DNA of 64,000 nucleotides, from contig JAWZYV010011619.1 of NCBI GenBank assembly GCA_038373885.1, positions 1-64,000 on the forward strand, given 5' to 3'. A program made the translations under genes and the position numbers. The notes under the pieces were generated by a model, which worked only from the letters and a program-made list of their open reading frames with translations, did no database searches and was not told where the DNA came from. This document shows positions 12,060 to 23,352 of this stretch, piece after piece; position 1 is the first letter of the stretch, and each line of letters starts with the position of its first letter. This DNA is from Cheiracanthium punctorium (taxonomy: Eukaryota > Arthropoda > Arachnida > Araneae > Cheiracanthiidae).

Positions 12060-13135
12060 GTTTGAAATAGCCCAATACCTCTAAAATACACTTTAATGAA
12101 TTTCGGCCTATAGAGCGTAATGTATTTCGAATCTTTTGGGAGATCCTGTAGATAAACTATCCATTCGATTGCGACCAAAAGGGGAGGTGCACAACTAGAT
12201 GTTATAACAATCCAAAATATGAAGTTTAAACTTTCTACGCCTAATAGTTTTGAGATATGCGAGTTTAATGAATTTCGGCCCATAGAGCGTAATGTATTTC
12301 GAATCTTTTGGGCGGTCCTGTAAATAAACGATTCTTTCGATTGAGACTGAAAGGGGAGGTGCACAGCTAGATGTTACAACAATCCAAAATATGAAGTTTA
12401 AACTTTCTATGCCTAATAGTTTTGAGATATGCGAGTTTAATGAATTTCGGCCCATAGAGCGTAATGTATTTCGAATCTTTTGGGCGGTCCTGTAAATAAA
12501 CGATTCTTTCGATTGAGACCAAAAGGGGAGGTGCACAACTAGATGCTACAACAATCCAAACTATAAAGTTTCGACATTCTGCGCCTAATAGTTTTTGAGC
12601 TATGCGAGTTTAATGAATTTCGGCCCATAGAGCGTAATGTATTTCGAATCTTTTGGGCGGTCCTGTACATAAACGATTCTTTCGATTGAGACCAAAAGGG
12701 GAGGTGCACAACTAGATGCTACAACAATCCAAACTATAAAGTTTCGACATTCTGCGCCTAATAGTTTTTGAGATATGCGAGTTTAATGAATTTCGGCCCA
12801 TAGAGCGTAATGTATTTCGAATCTTTTGGGCGGTCCTGTACATAAACGATTCTTTCGATTGAGACCAAAAGGGGAGGTGCACAACTAGATGCTACAACAA
12901 TCCAAACTATAAAGTTTCGACATTCTGCGCCTAATAGTTTTTGAGATATGCGAGTTTAATGAATTTCGGCCCATAGAGCGTAACGTATTTCGAATCTTTT
13001 TGGGCGGTTCTGTACATAAACTATTAATTCCATTGAGACCAAAAGGGAAGGTGCGTGTACAACTAGATGTTAGAACAATCCTCTAAATATAAAATTTCAA
13101 CATTCTCCGACCAATAATTTTTGAGATATGCGAGT
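12060..13135. repeat. 172-173-bp tandem array (subfamily 2) inside copy A, six units
   Basis: The landmark TTTCGGCC falls at 12101, 12273, 12445, 12618, 12791 and 12964, giving periods of 172, 172, 173, 173 and 173. The inner units are nearly identical, implying recent unequal exchange or slippage, while outer units are diverged. Copies B and C carry only about three units, so the array length differs between copies. Confidence 0.9.
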
Positions 13136-13343
13136 TACATACATACACACATACGTACATACAGACGGCATGGAAAAACTGGTCAAAATAGGCTCGCCAT
13201 TGGTCAAAATGAGTTGCAGACGCATTTATATGATGGTGCATGCTAGATTACGATGAGATGCATCGAAAAAATTCTTAAAATTAAATTTAGAGGTAGTCAA
13301 AATCGTTTTTTTTCGTCGTAATTTTTTGGGATCACTTTACTTT

Positions 13344-14282
13344 CAGGGCCGTGCGGTAGATTTTCTCAGAATGATGCAAGTCTTCAAAATGCCGCCTCTT
13401 CAGTATAAAGGGGGGGGGGGGTAAGAGTTTCAACTTCTCCCCCCTCACGAAAAAAATTAACATGAAATCCATTAATTTTTCATTTTTAACGAAAGGATTA
13501 CATTTAATTTCATCCCCCGTTAAAGGAAATCTGTGTACGCCTCAGCACCCCTTAAATGTTTCTTCCTTAAAATAAATGCTGATTATGATTTAAAGGCAAA
13601 ACTACACAAAATGTACAAATGCTTTATTTATTTTACTTACAATTTTACTCTCTTAACTTTCGCAAATTCGTGGATTAGGGATGTGTAGTCTAGAGTAGCA
13701 GCCAATGTTGACTCAATAGAAATTATTGACAGGTTTTTTAATTTTGTTTGCCTTATTGAACTTCTTAGATAATTTTTGAATAATTTTAATTTAGAAAAAC
13801 TTCTTTCCCCCACTAGCTACTGACACTGGGAGTGTTAGCAAAGTTCTTAGTGCTATGACAGTATCTGGATACAAAGAAATTAAATTATTTTTGCACAAAT
13901 ATTTTAAAACATTTAAAGGTTTCATTAAACATGGCAGCATTCTAGATACATCACGTAATACTTCTTGTAGAGCACTCGCATTAATCGCTCAGAGTCATTT
14001 TTGATCGAAAGTATTGGCTGGAGATTGATACAGTTCTTTTCTAGCTTTTTGCCATCAATATCTGTAAGTTTTAAAATATCATATAAAAACTGAAAATTTT
14101 TGCCATAGGTTTCCAGAAGCGTGAATCGTTCAATTAGAAAATTATATGAAACTAGCCGCCAAGGCGTCCAACTTCGCCGCCCAATATTATTTAGTTCTCT
14201 GCTTCACGGTTGGTTTACATTGGCGAAAGTTGCCAACAGTGGCTTTGTGCTACTGTTAGGTGTCTAAGCACATCTGCATACT
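13344..14282 (-). pseudogene. hAT transposon remnant (transposase C-terminal half)
   Basis: The left edge at 13344 begins CAGGGCCGTGCGG, a hAT-like terminus. On the minus strand from about 13880 to 13650 the reading LPVSVAS, then (after a one-base shift) ERSFSKLKLFKNYLRSSI and SIISIES is the hAT dimerisation domain. This resembles the transposase-like C-termini found in ZMYM-type proteins. Further upstream on the same strand (about 14120-13990) fragments such as FQFLYDILKLTD fit the alpha-helical insert of the same family. Stops and frameshifts make it a relic. The distal boundary is uncertain; copy B of the satellite-bearing family begins at 14283. Confidence 0.75.
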
Positions 14283-16260
14283 AAAAAAATCTGATGTGTT
14301 CAACACATGACTTCCTTGCACGTATATTAAATCAAAAGTATTTTCGACGCACTTCCGCCAAATTTATTTGTTTGAAAGAGATAAAATATCGATAATAGTA
14401 AGGTTTAGCGATTTCCAGCCAAATATTTCGATATCGCCAAGCTGCGTTCAATTTGAAAGATTTCCTTCTGACACTTTATTTGGCAATATTTCACCAAAAG
14501 CCGACAAACTTGAGACAGTTTGCGACATTTTGGGGATAGCCAAAGTAGTCATTGACCACAGACTTTCAATGAATTGAATGCATCCATACACCTCAATGTA
14601 TTGAGAGTCATTTCGCTCACGCTGTAAATAAATTCCCAGTCGATTGTTGTCGAAAAAGATATTGTAAACAGTTAGATATTACAATATAGTTCTATATACA
14701 AAAGTTCAAAATTCTACGGGTTAAAGTTTTAAGAGTTATGCAAAATAGGAAATAATTTTTGGCGCCAAATTTGGCGATATTTTGGCGAAACTCGTCAATG
14801 TCAACGACATTTTGCGAGATTTTAAGCATGAACCAAACAATGACAGATTATCGCCAAATTTGGCGATATTTCGCCAAAACTCGCCAAGAACGATGACAAA
14901 TGGCGATACATTGGGCATGGACCAAATGACTGACTATCGCCAAATTTGGCGATATTTTGGCAAAACTCGCCAAGGTCGAGAACAGACGGCGAGATTTTGG
15001 GCATGCACCAAACAATGACTGTCTACAGTTGTATTATATTGAAGATGTCCATAGACATTAAAGTACTGAAATTCTTTTCGGTGGTCCTGTAAATAAACTC
15101 TCCAGTAGATTGGAACCAAAAATCGAGATGCACAACTAGATGTTACAACAATCTTATATATGAAATTTCATAATAGTTTTTGAGATTTGAGAGTTAAATA
15201 TGCACACACGTACACCAAGCTTGGCGACTTTTGGCGTAGTTGTTGAGGGAGGCACGTGACCGTGGTCGGATCATTACCTAACTTATATGGTAGGGCGGTG
15301 GTGTGATTGAAATGGATGAATGCCCTTGAAATTGCCTTTCACTGTAACGTATTGGAAATCTTTTGAGTGTTCCTGTAGCAGAACTATAAATGATAAAGAC
15401 ACTTCTTTTAATGGAGAAATTCATTTTCTAACTCTTAACACCATACATCACTTCTGAGTCGTTTGAAATAGCCCAATACCTCTAAAAAACGCTTTGATGA
15501 ATTTCGGCCCATAGAGCGTAATGTATTTCGAATCTTTTGGGTGGTTCTGTTGATAAACTATCCAGTCGAATGGAACCGAAAGGGTAGGTGCACAACTAGA
15601 TGTTACAACTATCCAAAATATGAAGTTTCGACATTCTACGCCTAATAGTTTTTGAGATATGCGAGTTTAATGAATTTCGGCCCATTGAGCGTAATGTATT
15701 TCGAATGTTTTGGGCGGTCCTGTAGATAAACTATCCAGTCGAATGGAACCAAAAGGGGAGGTGCACAACTAGATGTTACAATTATCCAAAATATGAAGTT
15801 TCGACATTCTACGCCTAATAGTTTTTGAGTTAGGCGAGTTTACTTAATTTCGGCCCATAGAGCGTAATGTATTTCGAATCTTTTGGGCGGTCCTGTACAT
15901 AAACTATCCATTCGATTGCACCCAAAAGGGGAGGTGCACAACTAGATCATAGAACAATCCTAAATATCAAATCTCAACATTCTGCGACGAATAATTTTTG
16001 AGATATGCGAGTTACATACATACACACATACGTACGTACAGACGGCATGGAAAAACTGGCCACAATAGACTCGCCGCTAGTCAAAATGAGTTGCAGACGC
16101 GTTAATATGATCGTGCATGCTAGCCTACGAGATGCATCGAAAAAATTCTTAAAATTAAATTTAGAGGTAGTCAAATTTTTTTTTTTTTTTTTTTTTTGTC
16201 GAAATTTGGCCCCCAAAATTTTTCGGGATCACATTACTTCTTTATACTACGTACAAGGAA
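14283..16260. mobile_element. Satellite-bearing inverted-terminus element, copy B
   Basis: Colinear with copy A from AAATCTGATG onward but lacking the first ~110 bases. It contains the CGCCAAATTTGGCG units (14757-15010), single 173-type units and a three-unit array with landmarks at 15502, 15675 and 15848 (period 173). The right terminus is intact: 16170-16258 is the inverted counterpart of 10764-10855 and ends in a TTATACTACGTACAAGGAA palindrome-like end. Small open frames near the right end recur in all copies only because the DNA is repeated; they have no coding signature. Confidence 0.75.
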
Positions 16261-16418
16261 ATAGAAACTACTCTAAAACTTCTTCATATACACTTCAGAA
16301 GCAGGCCATACTATACTCTCAAAAATTATTTATTCAATTCACGGAAATTTTGCAGCAATCAGTGCAGCCGGAATATTCTCGTTAACTGACGAATATCCAT
16401 TTCTTTTTCTCCTGTCAA

Positions 16419-16690
16419 TTAAAGGAACTTATTAGCAATTAGTTTAAGTTTCTCGAGACTGAAACCTTCAGCTTTCATGAATGTACTTATTTCAGCTAGA
16501 GCATACTGAAATCCAATTTCTTCAGAATTTTGGGAAAATGAAATCTTCAGATAGGGAATCTTTATGCTGAGCCCAAAGTTCAGGAACATTTTCCACTTCT
16601 CCAAATGCACCAGGGAGTGTGGAAATTATTCTTTGAAAAAGGAAAGATAAATTAGTGTATAAAGACGAATTTTTCTTAAGAGTGTAAGGA
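16419..16690 (-). pseudogene. Helitron Rep-helicase fragment (region before the helicase domain)
   Basis: Minus-strand reading gives ENVPELWAQHKDSLSEDF and, after a frame change, EEIGFQYALAEISTFM...GFSLEKL. This resembles the stretch between the Rep and PIF1-type helicase domains of Helitron proteins, where an LW..HKD..SEDF-like segment is followed by a helix ending in a short SL motif. It lies downstream of, not upstream of, the helicase piece at 18752-19690 on the same strand, so it belongs to a separate fragment or a rearranged one. Flanking motifs (AAAACTTCTTCATATACAC) repeat at 16273 and 16757. Confidence 0.45.
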
Positions 16691-17019
16691 GATAGAATGA
16701 AAGAACGGATTCTAGACTAATGTCTAAGCACATAGCTGTATACTGTAAAAATTATTCTAAAACTTCTTCATATACACAGTTGAATATTTCAAAAGTAGGC
16801 GATACTACAGAAATAGCGTCAAAAGGACGGACTCTACATAAGCATACATACAATTGTCCATGACTGAACAATGGTTTAGATTAGAGACCCGACAAGTGCA
16901 AGTCACCCGCTGATTGGACAAGCAGCTTTTTTTACCACCCGAGGCGGTTTTGAGTCTTTCGTCAATGGGAGAAGCATAGCCCATGAAGGAGTTCGTGAAA
17001 TAAAAGATTATTAACAGCA

Positions 17020-18480
17020 AAATAAAAATAAGATTCTTTCAACTGTACGTTATTTTTGTTAAGATTTGTTTGCTTATTTCTATCGTATAATTTTTATGTA
17101 TTAAAATGACGAATTTAATTGAAAAAATACCGAATTTGTAGACATCCGGACACTTTGGGCGAAACGCTGTTCCTTTGTTTTGAGAATTTTTCTCATTATT
17201 TTTAGTTAAAACGTAGTAAAACTATTGCATATACTCTAGAATTGATAGATTATACGTTTATGTAGGGTAATCTGAAAGTTTCCATCTTTATTTGAAAAGA
17301 AATTTCAAGTTTTTTGAGGTATTTGAGGAAGCGATTGATTGGCGAAATTTTCCTTGATGTTGGCTTAAAAGCTTCATTTTCGGCTGTCGCCAAACTAAAG
17401 CTTGTGTTTGTAAACAAGCGAAAACATGCGGAGAAAGTAAATTAAATGCTCCGACAGGTAAGAAAACAAAAGTTCTAAGTAGTAAAACAGTATTTTTACA
17501 TAATAATAAATGAAATCACGTGTTTTAAAATTGTAACCTTAACTAGTCAGTACTCAAAAACCATATGATTTTTTTCTTTCCTTTTCATAGTGGGTGTATC
17601 CTGTTGAAAATCTGTTTTTGAAAAATATTACTCTACATATATAAATATGGAGATTTTGATTTTTTAATATAACTAAAACATTATTCAATCTGTATTCAAT
17701 ATTTACGCATCTAAACTAATTTTCTAATACGTAGTTATACATATATTAGTGTGTAAAATACATCTTTACTTAATAGAAACACATTAAATACGGCCAATAA
17801 CTATTTTAATCTAAGCCTTTGTATCAGAAGTAATTTAATGTAGAGTATTTAACTTATTAATATTATATTTAGTTTATTATTTATGCCATGTTCAGCACAA
17901 ATAATTTATACATTGTTGCTGTTTCATAACTTATTATTTTTATTCAAAATTAGAATTTCTAAAATAATTTTAAATTGAAAAAAAAATATTATTAGTTATA
18001 ATAATAAATGAAGACATCGTTATATCTTTGGCATATACACTAAAAATTTAACTGTATTAATAGTTAACAAAAGTAAGTATATATTTCTTCAAGAGCGGTT
18101 TGCTTTACTTTCATTTTAATATATCTCCCTTAAGTTCAAATTTTGTTTCAGTCAAAAAAATGTATGTATGTATGCAATCTTAGAATTATGAATTGGCTAA
18201 TTTACTGAAAACTTTTGAATTGCTTTTATCTAAAGTGAAGACTTATTTTGTATAAATCAATAAATGTTATTAAAAATGTCTGATGTTGTTTTTATTTATT
18301 CGTTCTTTTTTTTCCCAAGGAAAATTTTAACTGCTGTGAGAAAAGCTTAGTAACGTTTAAATATTTTTCAATCTGAGGATGTACAGAAAAATGGGCAATG
18401 CTTATTTTGTATAATTCATTAAAAAAAAAATAAATAAAAAAAAAAAATAAAATACAGCTTAACTAATTACTATTGTCCAG
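17020..18480. other. AT-rich DNA with one dispersed repeat
   Basis: No coding region. Bases about 17504-17650 match 28086-28253 in the same orientation, starting AATGAAATCACGTGTTTTAA; the second copy carries an extra ~34 bases. The rest is anonymous and very AT-rich. Confidence 0.6.
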
Positions 18481-18751
18481 AGTGTTCTTAAAAGCAATCA
18501 TTCTTCTACATGTGAGTGTTACCGCAGCTGATTGAGTAAGGGGATGATAAAATATTGAACCTGTATCTGGAATCACCGGTTGTTTCAAAACGATCGTAAT
18601 TCTAGACTCGCGAGGGAGAAAAAAAACAACCTCGCGAGGCGGACGAAAAAATCGCCGATGAAGTGATATTACCGATGGGCTGGCACCAGTAGCAACCCCT
18701 AACTTGGTAAAAAAAAGGCGGGCTCAGCATGCGCAGGGTGATCAATCTCCT

Positions 18752-19690
18752 TCATTGTCGCATCATTGTCTCCTTCATTGTCTCTAGTTTAGATAGGTCT
18801 AAGCAAATTTTATAAAAAGTTTGGCTTTGTGACTTATTTATGGTCATAGAGAATGCTAGTCGAATAGGGAATTGTTTGCGTTTAAATTTAAAGGGCATAT
18901 TTGCATCTGATGGAGTCAAATAAATTCTAGGTATAAGGAAAGTTTCATTGTCATCATTCTCTATCTTCTTTGCTTCTATGATGTTGCGCTGCAAACCGGT
19001 AACAATTAGGCGGGCTCAAATTACACAGACCTTTAGAAGGAGACAGATTTCTTAAAAGCATGACAATGGCTGCACACTTAACATGGAGTTTACGAGGGGG
19101 CATTCCTGTTGGAGTTAAACTATTTAAAAACTCTTCAGGAAATGTCAGCGTATCCTGCGGATCTTCACTAATCACAGTGTCTACACTTTCATAAGTAACC
19201 TCAGATCCTGGTAAACAATTTAATACACGCTGATTAATTTCCATGGATAATTCATTAGTAACAGTTAGAATAGCACGCATTTTAAGCTGTTGAGGAGTCA
19301 CAGTTGCAAAATCTATATCATTATAGAGTTGCTTAACGGGATCTTGAACAGGGGGAAAACATATTGATGGCAGTTTAATTTTCGTTCCATTTTTAGCTTC
19401 TCCAACATCTAAAAGCCAAGCTGAAAATTCTCTTTCAGTCGTCAGACTTCGCATATTTTCTTTGAGGCTCATTATTTCAAACACAGACCAAAATCGGTGC
19501 TTCTTTAAGCAGCTACCAACTGTAAGTGATCTTGAGCCTCTTAATATAACTGGCAGTACTTGTCTAAAATCACCACCAAGTAGAACAACTTTTCCACCGA
19601 AAGATTCTCTGCACTTTGTAAGATCTTGAAGTAATCTGTCTACTGCTAGGAAGGCATAAATATGGGTCATTGGAGCTTCTTATAATAGCA
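18752..19690 (-). pseudogene. Helitron PIF1-like helicase fragment
   Basis: Minus strand, in two frames. The upstream frame (19670-18954) carries EAPMTHIYAF, the ATPase motif VVLLGGDFRQVLP, an ENMR motif and the LTVTNELSMEINQRVL block typical of Helitron helicases. A one-base shift near 19010 then leads into the frame at 18994-18752 with the C-terminal motif FPIRLAFSMTINKSQSQTF, where SQGQT is usual. The N-terminal part, including Walker A and the Rep nuclease, is missing: a stop precedes EAPMTH at about 19690. Helitrons use the Rep-helicase for rolling-circle transposition; this copy is dead. Confidence 0.85.
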
Positions 19691-19878
19691 TTAGATGGCA
19701 CTGCAGTGGTTTAGGGAATCCTTCAAGGTAAGGGGGGGGGAAGTGATTTTTGAGTGTGACAGTGTGAGAACAAAAGAAATTTGATCAGGAAAATTGGCAA
19801 CACTAGAATTATTTCAGATTTTAGAACACACTTGTTTAGGATTCTGTGTTCAGAGAGCTATTGCTAAAGTACAAGGAT

Positions 19879-20045
19879 AATGGCAGGAAGGAAAAAAGAT
19901 AATATTTGGATGTACTTTAATGAAGAGCAGACAGTTTCTGGAAAAGGTGTTAAAGCCAAATGAAAGAACTGTGGAAAAGTTGTGATGGGATTAGTAGCTA
20001 GAATGAAAGCACATGTAGATAAATGTTTCTCCTCTGACAGAAATG
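19879..20045 (+). pseudogene. hAT transposase N-terminus, BED-type zinc finger
   Basis: An ATG at 19879 opens a frame with DNIWMYFNEE, an in-frame TGA where a Cys codon is expected, then KNCGKVVMG and ARMKAHVDKC. The spacing fits a C2HC-type BED finger (CxxC...HxxxC), the DNA-binding start of many hAT transposases. The frame stops making sense after about 20045, where a palindrome (TTCCTTATACTCCGTACAAGGAA at 20063-20085) like the ends of copies A-C occurs. Confidence 0.7.
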
Positions 20046-20062
20046 ATATTCCCCTGATTATT

Positions 20063-20088
20063 TCCTTATACTCCGTACAAGGAAGTAA
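20063..20088. repeat. Solo terminal palindrome of the copy A-C family
   Basis: The end palindrome TTCCTTATAC-TCC-GTACAAGGAAG appears here without the rest of the family on either side. It may be a solo end, an independent insertion point or a short derivative. Confidence 0.55.
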
Positions 20089-20099
20089 AAAACGAAATC

Positions 20100-20690
20100 G
20101 ACGTAATATGTTTAAGTCGAACACCCACCTATTGTATTACCTCCAGACGCCTTAAAGTGACGCCCTCCCCCTGTCTCCCCGCCCCCTAAAACAGAAAAGA
20201 AAAAATGCAATGCAACTTTTACAAATCCTTTCAATTTATTCAAATTTTTAAAAATTTCGATGATGCTTTGTTACCCATCATATGACCTAATTTCATTCTG
20301 TTCTCTTAATCCGTTTTTGATGGATGCCAGAACAAACTTTTTAAGCGATTTTTACAAAATCTGAAAGCCTATGAATTATTTAAAACAATTTTGGTATCTA
20401 TTGTTTCAATTAACTTACCATTCAATATAATTTCATTCTATTCTATTGAGCCATTTTTTAACAAACGGCGAACATACATTTACACACAGTTTTCAAACAA
20501 TAGTTTTAAATCTCAAAACTTTTAAAAAGAAACATTTTAGCATCTGCAGTTCAAATTAAGTTGCCACTTTTGATGTTGCTATAAAATTAATTTCATTCGC
20601 TTCAGTTGTTTATATGTGATGTGCAAACAAATATTTACACATTTTTCATAAATTTTTCACAGGGTTTCCAGTTGGATTCAAATTACACTT
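20100..20690. repeat. Weak long-period repeats
   Basis: The phrase AATTTCATTC followed by a pyrimidine-rich segment recurs at about 20291, 20430 and 20588, each followed by AACAAA...TTTACAC-like sequence. This suggests degenerate tandem units of about 140-160 bases. No coding region is seen. Confidence 0.35.
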
Positions 20691-20692
20691 TG

Positions 20693-21142
20693 TTAATGAA
20701 CTTGAACAAGCCAAATACTATCCCATATTTCTAGATTCATTCCCGATGACAAAAAAATCGAACAGATCGCATTCTTGGTAGGTATAAAGGTATTGACAAA
20801 TCTTAAATCCAATGAGACTACCGTTAAAATTGATGAAAGGATTTTAAGTTTTTGTTCCAGTGATTCTGCTTCAGGATTATTCAACTCTCTCAAACAGTTC
20901 ATGTTCCTATGCTCTATTATTATTTGGTACAAAATCTTCAATTGCGTGAATCCATTAAGAAAGGTATTACAGTCAAAAGACAACGATTTACAACCTGCTT
21001 TAGAACTCTTAAGAAACTGTAAAGATTTTTTGAAAGGATCTTCAATTGGATGTGATTTTAAATGAAATGTTCTGTTATGAAAGACAGCTGACCGACGAGA
21101 TAGTATTCTGGATAACACTGATTTTAAGCAGCCACGTAACAT
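20693..21142 (-). CDS. Unassigned 149-codon open frame, probably element debris
   Basis: An uninterrupted frame beginning MLRGCLKSVLS. I recognise no domain, signal peptide or membrane segment. It starts about 10 bases from CAGGGTCGGACTGG (21152), a sequence of the type that ends hAT elements, so it may be a relic inside one. It could equally be a chance frame, since the opposite strand is also open over much of the same stretch. Confidence 0.25.
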   Translation of the reverse strand: MLRGCLKSVLSRILSRRSAVFHNRTFHLKSHPIEDPFKKSLQFLKSSKAGCKSLSFDCNTFLNGFTQLKILYQIIIEHRNMNCLRELNNPEAESLEQKLKILSSILTVVSLDLRFVNTFIPTKNAICSIFLSSGMNLEIWDSIWLVQVH

Positions 21143-21645
21143 ATTAATAATCAGGGTCGGACTGGCAGCTTTAATGGGGCGCAGACCTTGGATTTTTTAA
21201 AAGGGCGCACTTCTGAAGTGTATAAATTATAGTCTATGACGAATTAAAACGTAAGGGGGTAATGACCGCCACCGAAAGTATTTAGAAAAAAGAAATTACA
21301 CACAACAAATACAAGAGATCCTATTTTACTTTCATAAAATTGACAAAAATTTCAACTAGCTGCCCCAACCACAAAATTGCATTAATTTGTCACTGATTGT
21401 AGCCACACAAACCTTTTTAAAGTCAAAATGCCGCTAATTCGAATATCTAACTCTGTCGATAACTATGTTGAAGAAATCTGAAAATATGTTGATTTTGACT
21501 CGGAAAGTCAACTTTTGCCAGCCAACACAAAATTAATTTGCTTTAAGATTTGCTATACAGCAGTAACATTTATAAGCGAAATTCTACTTTATCTTGCCAA
21601 CCAGTCGCTGAGCGATAAAGCCAATAAAACACTGGGATATAGTTG

Positions 21646-21825
21646 AAGTGGAGGTCCAAGTATGGTCTCTCGCGCGGTCGTCAATCTAATAGTCTGAAGT
21701 TTTGGGCGGTTTTCTCCTGACGTAACGTGAATACGCGTTATAACCCCTTAAAAAGTCCTCCACCCAACGCATTCCCCGCTTTAGGCAGATAGCCCTCGTG
21801 TAACTTTGCCATAAACAATAAACAA
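21646..21825 (+). mobile_element. tRNA-derived SINE, copy 3 (5'-truncated)
   Basis: The body matches, in the opposite orientation, the SINE at 49185-49419. Shared are the segment ending GTTTTCTCCTGACGTAACGT, an AATACGCGTTA block, AACCCCTTAA and AGTCCTCC, and then TTGCCAT with an A/C-rich tail (ACAATAAACAAACAA). The tRNA-like head with the A box is missing. Moderately diverged, hence old. Confidence 0.7.
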
Positions 21826-21829
21826 ACAA

Positions 21830-22930
21830 GTTCTCTGTTGATGAATCTCCTGTTTAGACTGGAAACAGCAGTCTATATTTTAATATTTTTATTTAGGCAA
21901 ATCCATACATCGTTTACGTTTTTCTTGTTTATATATTGTTAATTGAATTTGATTTTATTCTTATCTATTTGTTTGCTAAAACACAAGCAGCTTTGAAAAA
22001 ATTCTTTTCATATTATTTTCATTAATACATACCACAATTAATGAAAATTTTCAATCTTAGGAGAAAAATGGAGAAAAAAAATCTTGTCCGATTAAGGAGG
22101 AGGGAGGTGAACAAATCAATTTCCTTGTTAATCTAACATTTCTAATCAATCGTGGAGTTGTAATGCAGTTTTATTGAACGTTAAATTGTCTATCATTTTA
22201 AAAAGAACTTACTTTTTTTTCAGTCTTTTTGTTAAGGTTGTACTTTGAAAAAAAAAAAATGTAAATTTTGAACAGCTTTTTAAAGCATCCAGTTCCAGAG
22301 ACTCGAAAATATTCAGTTTCCAAATCGTAGTTACCAACCATTACAAACGATCAACCAGCAACATTTATAAACGATTCAAGAAAAAACACTGTACGTGAAT
22401 GGCGCTTCAACCCATTTAATACTGCAAGGTTTGCACTTTATTTTAATTTTATGAAAATATAAGTTTTAAATAACAAAAGTGCTTAGTGCTGTTTGTGGAA
22501 AAGCACTATTAATTTTCCCAGCGTATAGTATCATTGGTTTATTTTAAAGCATTCCAAAGATCCTATAATTTAAAAAAAAAAGAATGTCTTTAATAATTTT
22601 TTTTTATCTGTATGATAACCTAAAGATGTTTGCATCGTCGAATAGTTGTCCAAGTCCTATTATTATCGATTAATAACAGTTGGTGTAACTGACCCACACG
22701 CACACGCTTATTGAAAATGCAGGTATGATTAAAATAATTTTTATTACTTGGTTAAATAATTTATTTACAATTTTGAACAGCAACATGTATAATGTGACAT
22801 GAACTTTACATAAGAACTGACTTCGTAAAAATACACAAAATTTTCATGGTCTTGGATATGTATAACTTAAGGAAGAGGAGAAAACAGTGTCGAATGCATT
22901 CAATAATTTTAATTAAAAAGACAATCTAAT
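21830..22930. other. Anonymous AT-rich DNA
   Basis: No gene or element recognised. Short A and T runs are present (for example 22249-22259). Confidence 0.5.
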
Positions 22931-22946
22931 TGAAGTTGACAACTGG

Positions 22947-23231
22947 ATGCACTCAAAGATAATGATCATTGTCTTTTTTGACAAGCATGGTATGGTCCAA
23001 AAAGAATTTTTACCTCCTGGACAAACGGTCAACGCGGTTTTCTACAAAGATATCCTTGCGTGCCTGAACAGAGCCGTCAAACTGAAACGACCGGAGATTG
23101 TTGATCGCTGGAAATTCCACCACGACAGCACTCCAGCCCACACCGTGTTTGTTGCGACCGCACACATGGAGTGTTTTTTCCGGATGCGTTTACATACCCT
23201 GGAGGTGGTCATCCGCACCTGCAGGTCGTAA
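22947..23231 (+). pseudogene. mariner-family transposase fragment
   Basis: The frame contains KIMIIVFFDKHGMV, KEFLPPGQTVNAVFYKD and KFHHDSTPAHT, the central catalytic core of mariner transposases with the first two catalytic Asp residues (FFD and HHD). Near the end the frame slips: the family's TYPGG-like text is readable in another frame at 23180-23215. The N-terminal helix-turn-helix region and the third catalytic residue are absent. Inactive fragment of the DD34D group. Confidence 0.85.
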
Positions 23232-23352
23232 ATTTTAGAGACACTAGAAGCGGGGTTACTATATTTGGCTTGATATCTCGTTTACATTCGTTCATATGTC
23301 TTGGCAATTATTCGACAGTACTCAGTGGATAATAAAAGCTTTAAAAGGGAAA

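Larger units (their letters stand above)
10764..13343. mobile_element. Satellite-bearing inverted-terminus element, copy A
   Basis: This is the first of three copies of a non-coding family (see 14283-16260 and 29630-34974). It opens with a palindrome: ACTTCCTTGTAC, a 3-base spacer, then GTACAAGGAAGT (10764-10790). The following ~85 bases (ending about GACTACCT) recur inverted at the family's other end (for example 16170-16258), so the family has terminal inverted repeats. The interior holds short units around CGCCAAATTTGGCG (11337-11600) and a 172-173-bp tandem array (12060-13135). No transposase is visible, so it is presumably non-autonomous. The right end is cut inside its terminal repeat by a hAT-like terminus at 13344. 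Confidence 0.75.

Noticed and set aside
12047..12536. Two similar ~110-codon minus-strand frames
   Set aside because: They resemble each other only because they lie in the 172-173-bp tandem array; the period is not a multiple of three in most units.
15974..16385. 126-codon + frame and overlapping - frame at the right end of copy B
   Set aside because: The frames span a terminal repeat and a poly-T run, and are broken by stops in copies A and C; repeated DNA, not a conserved protein.
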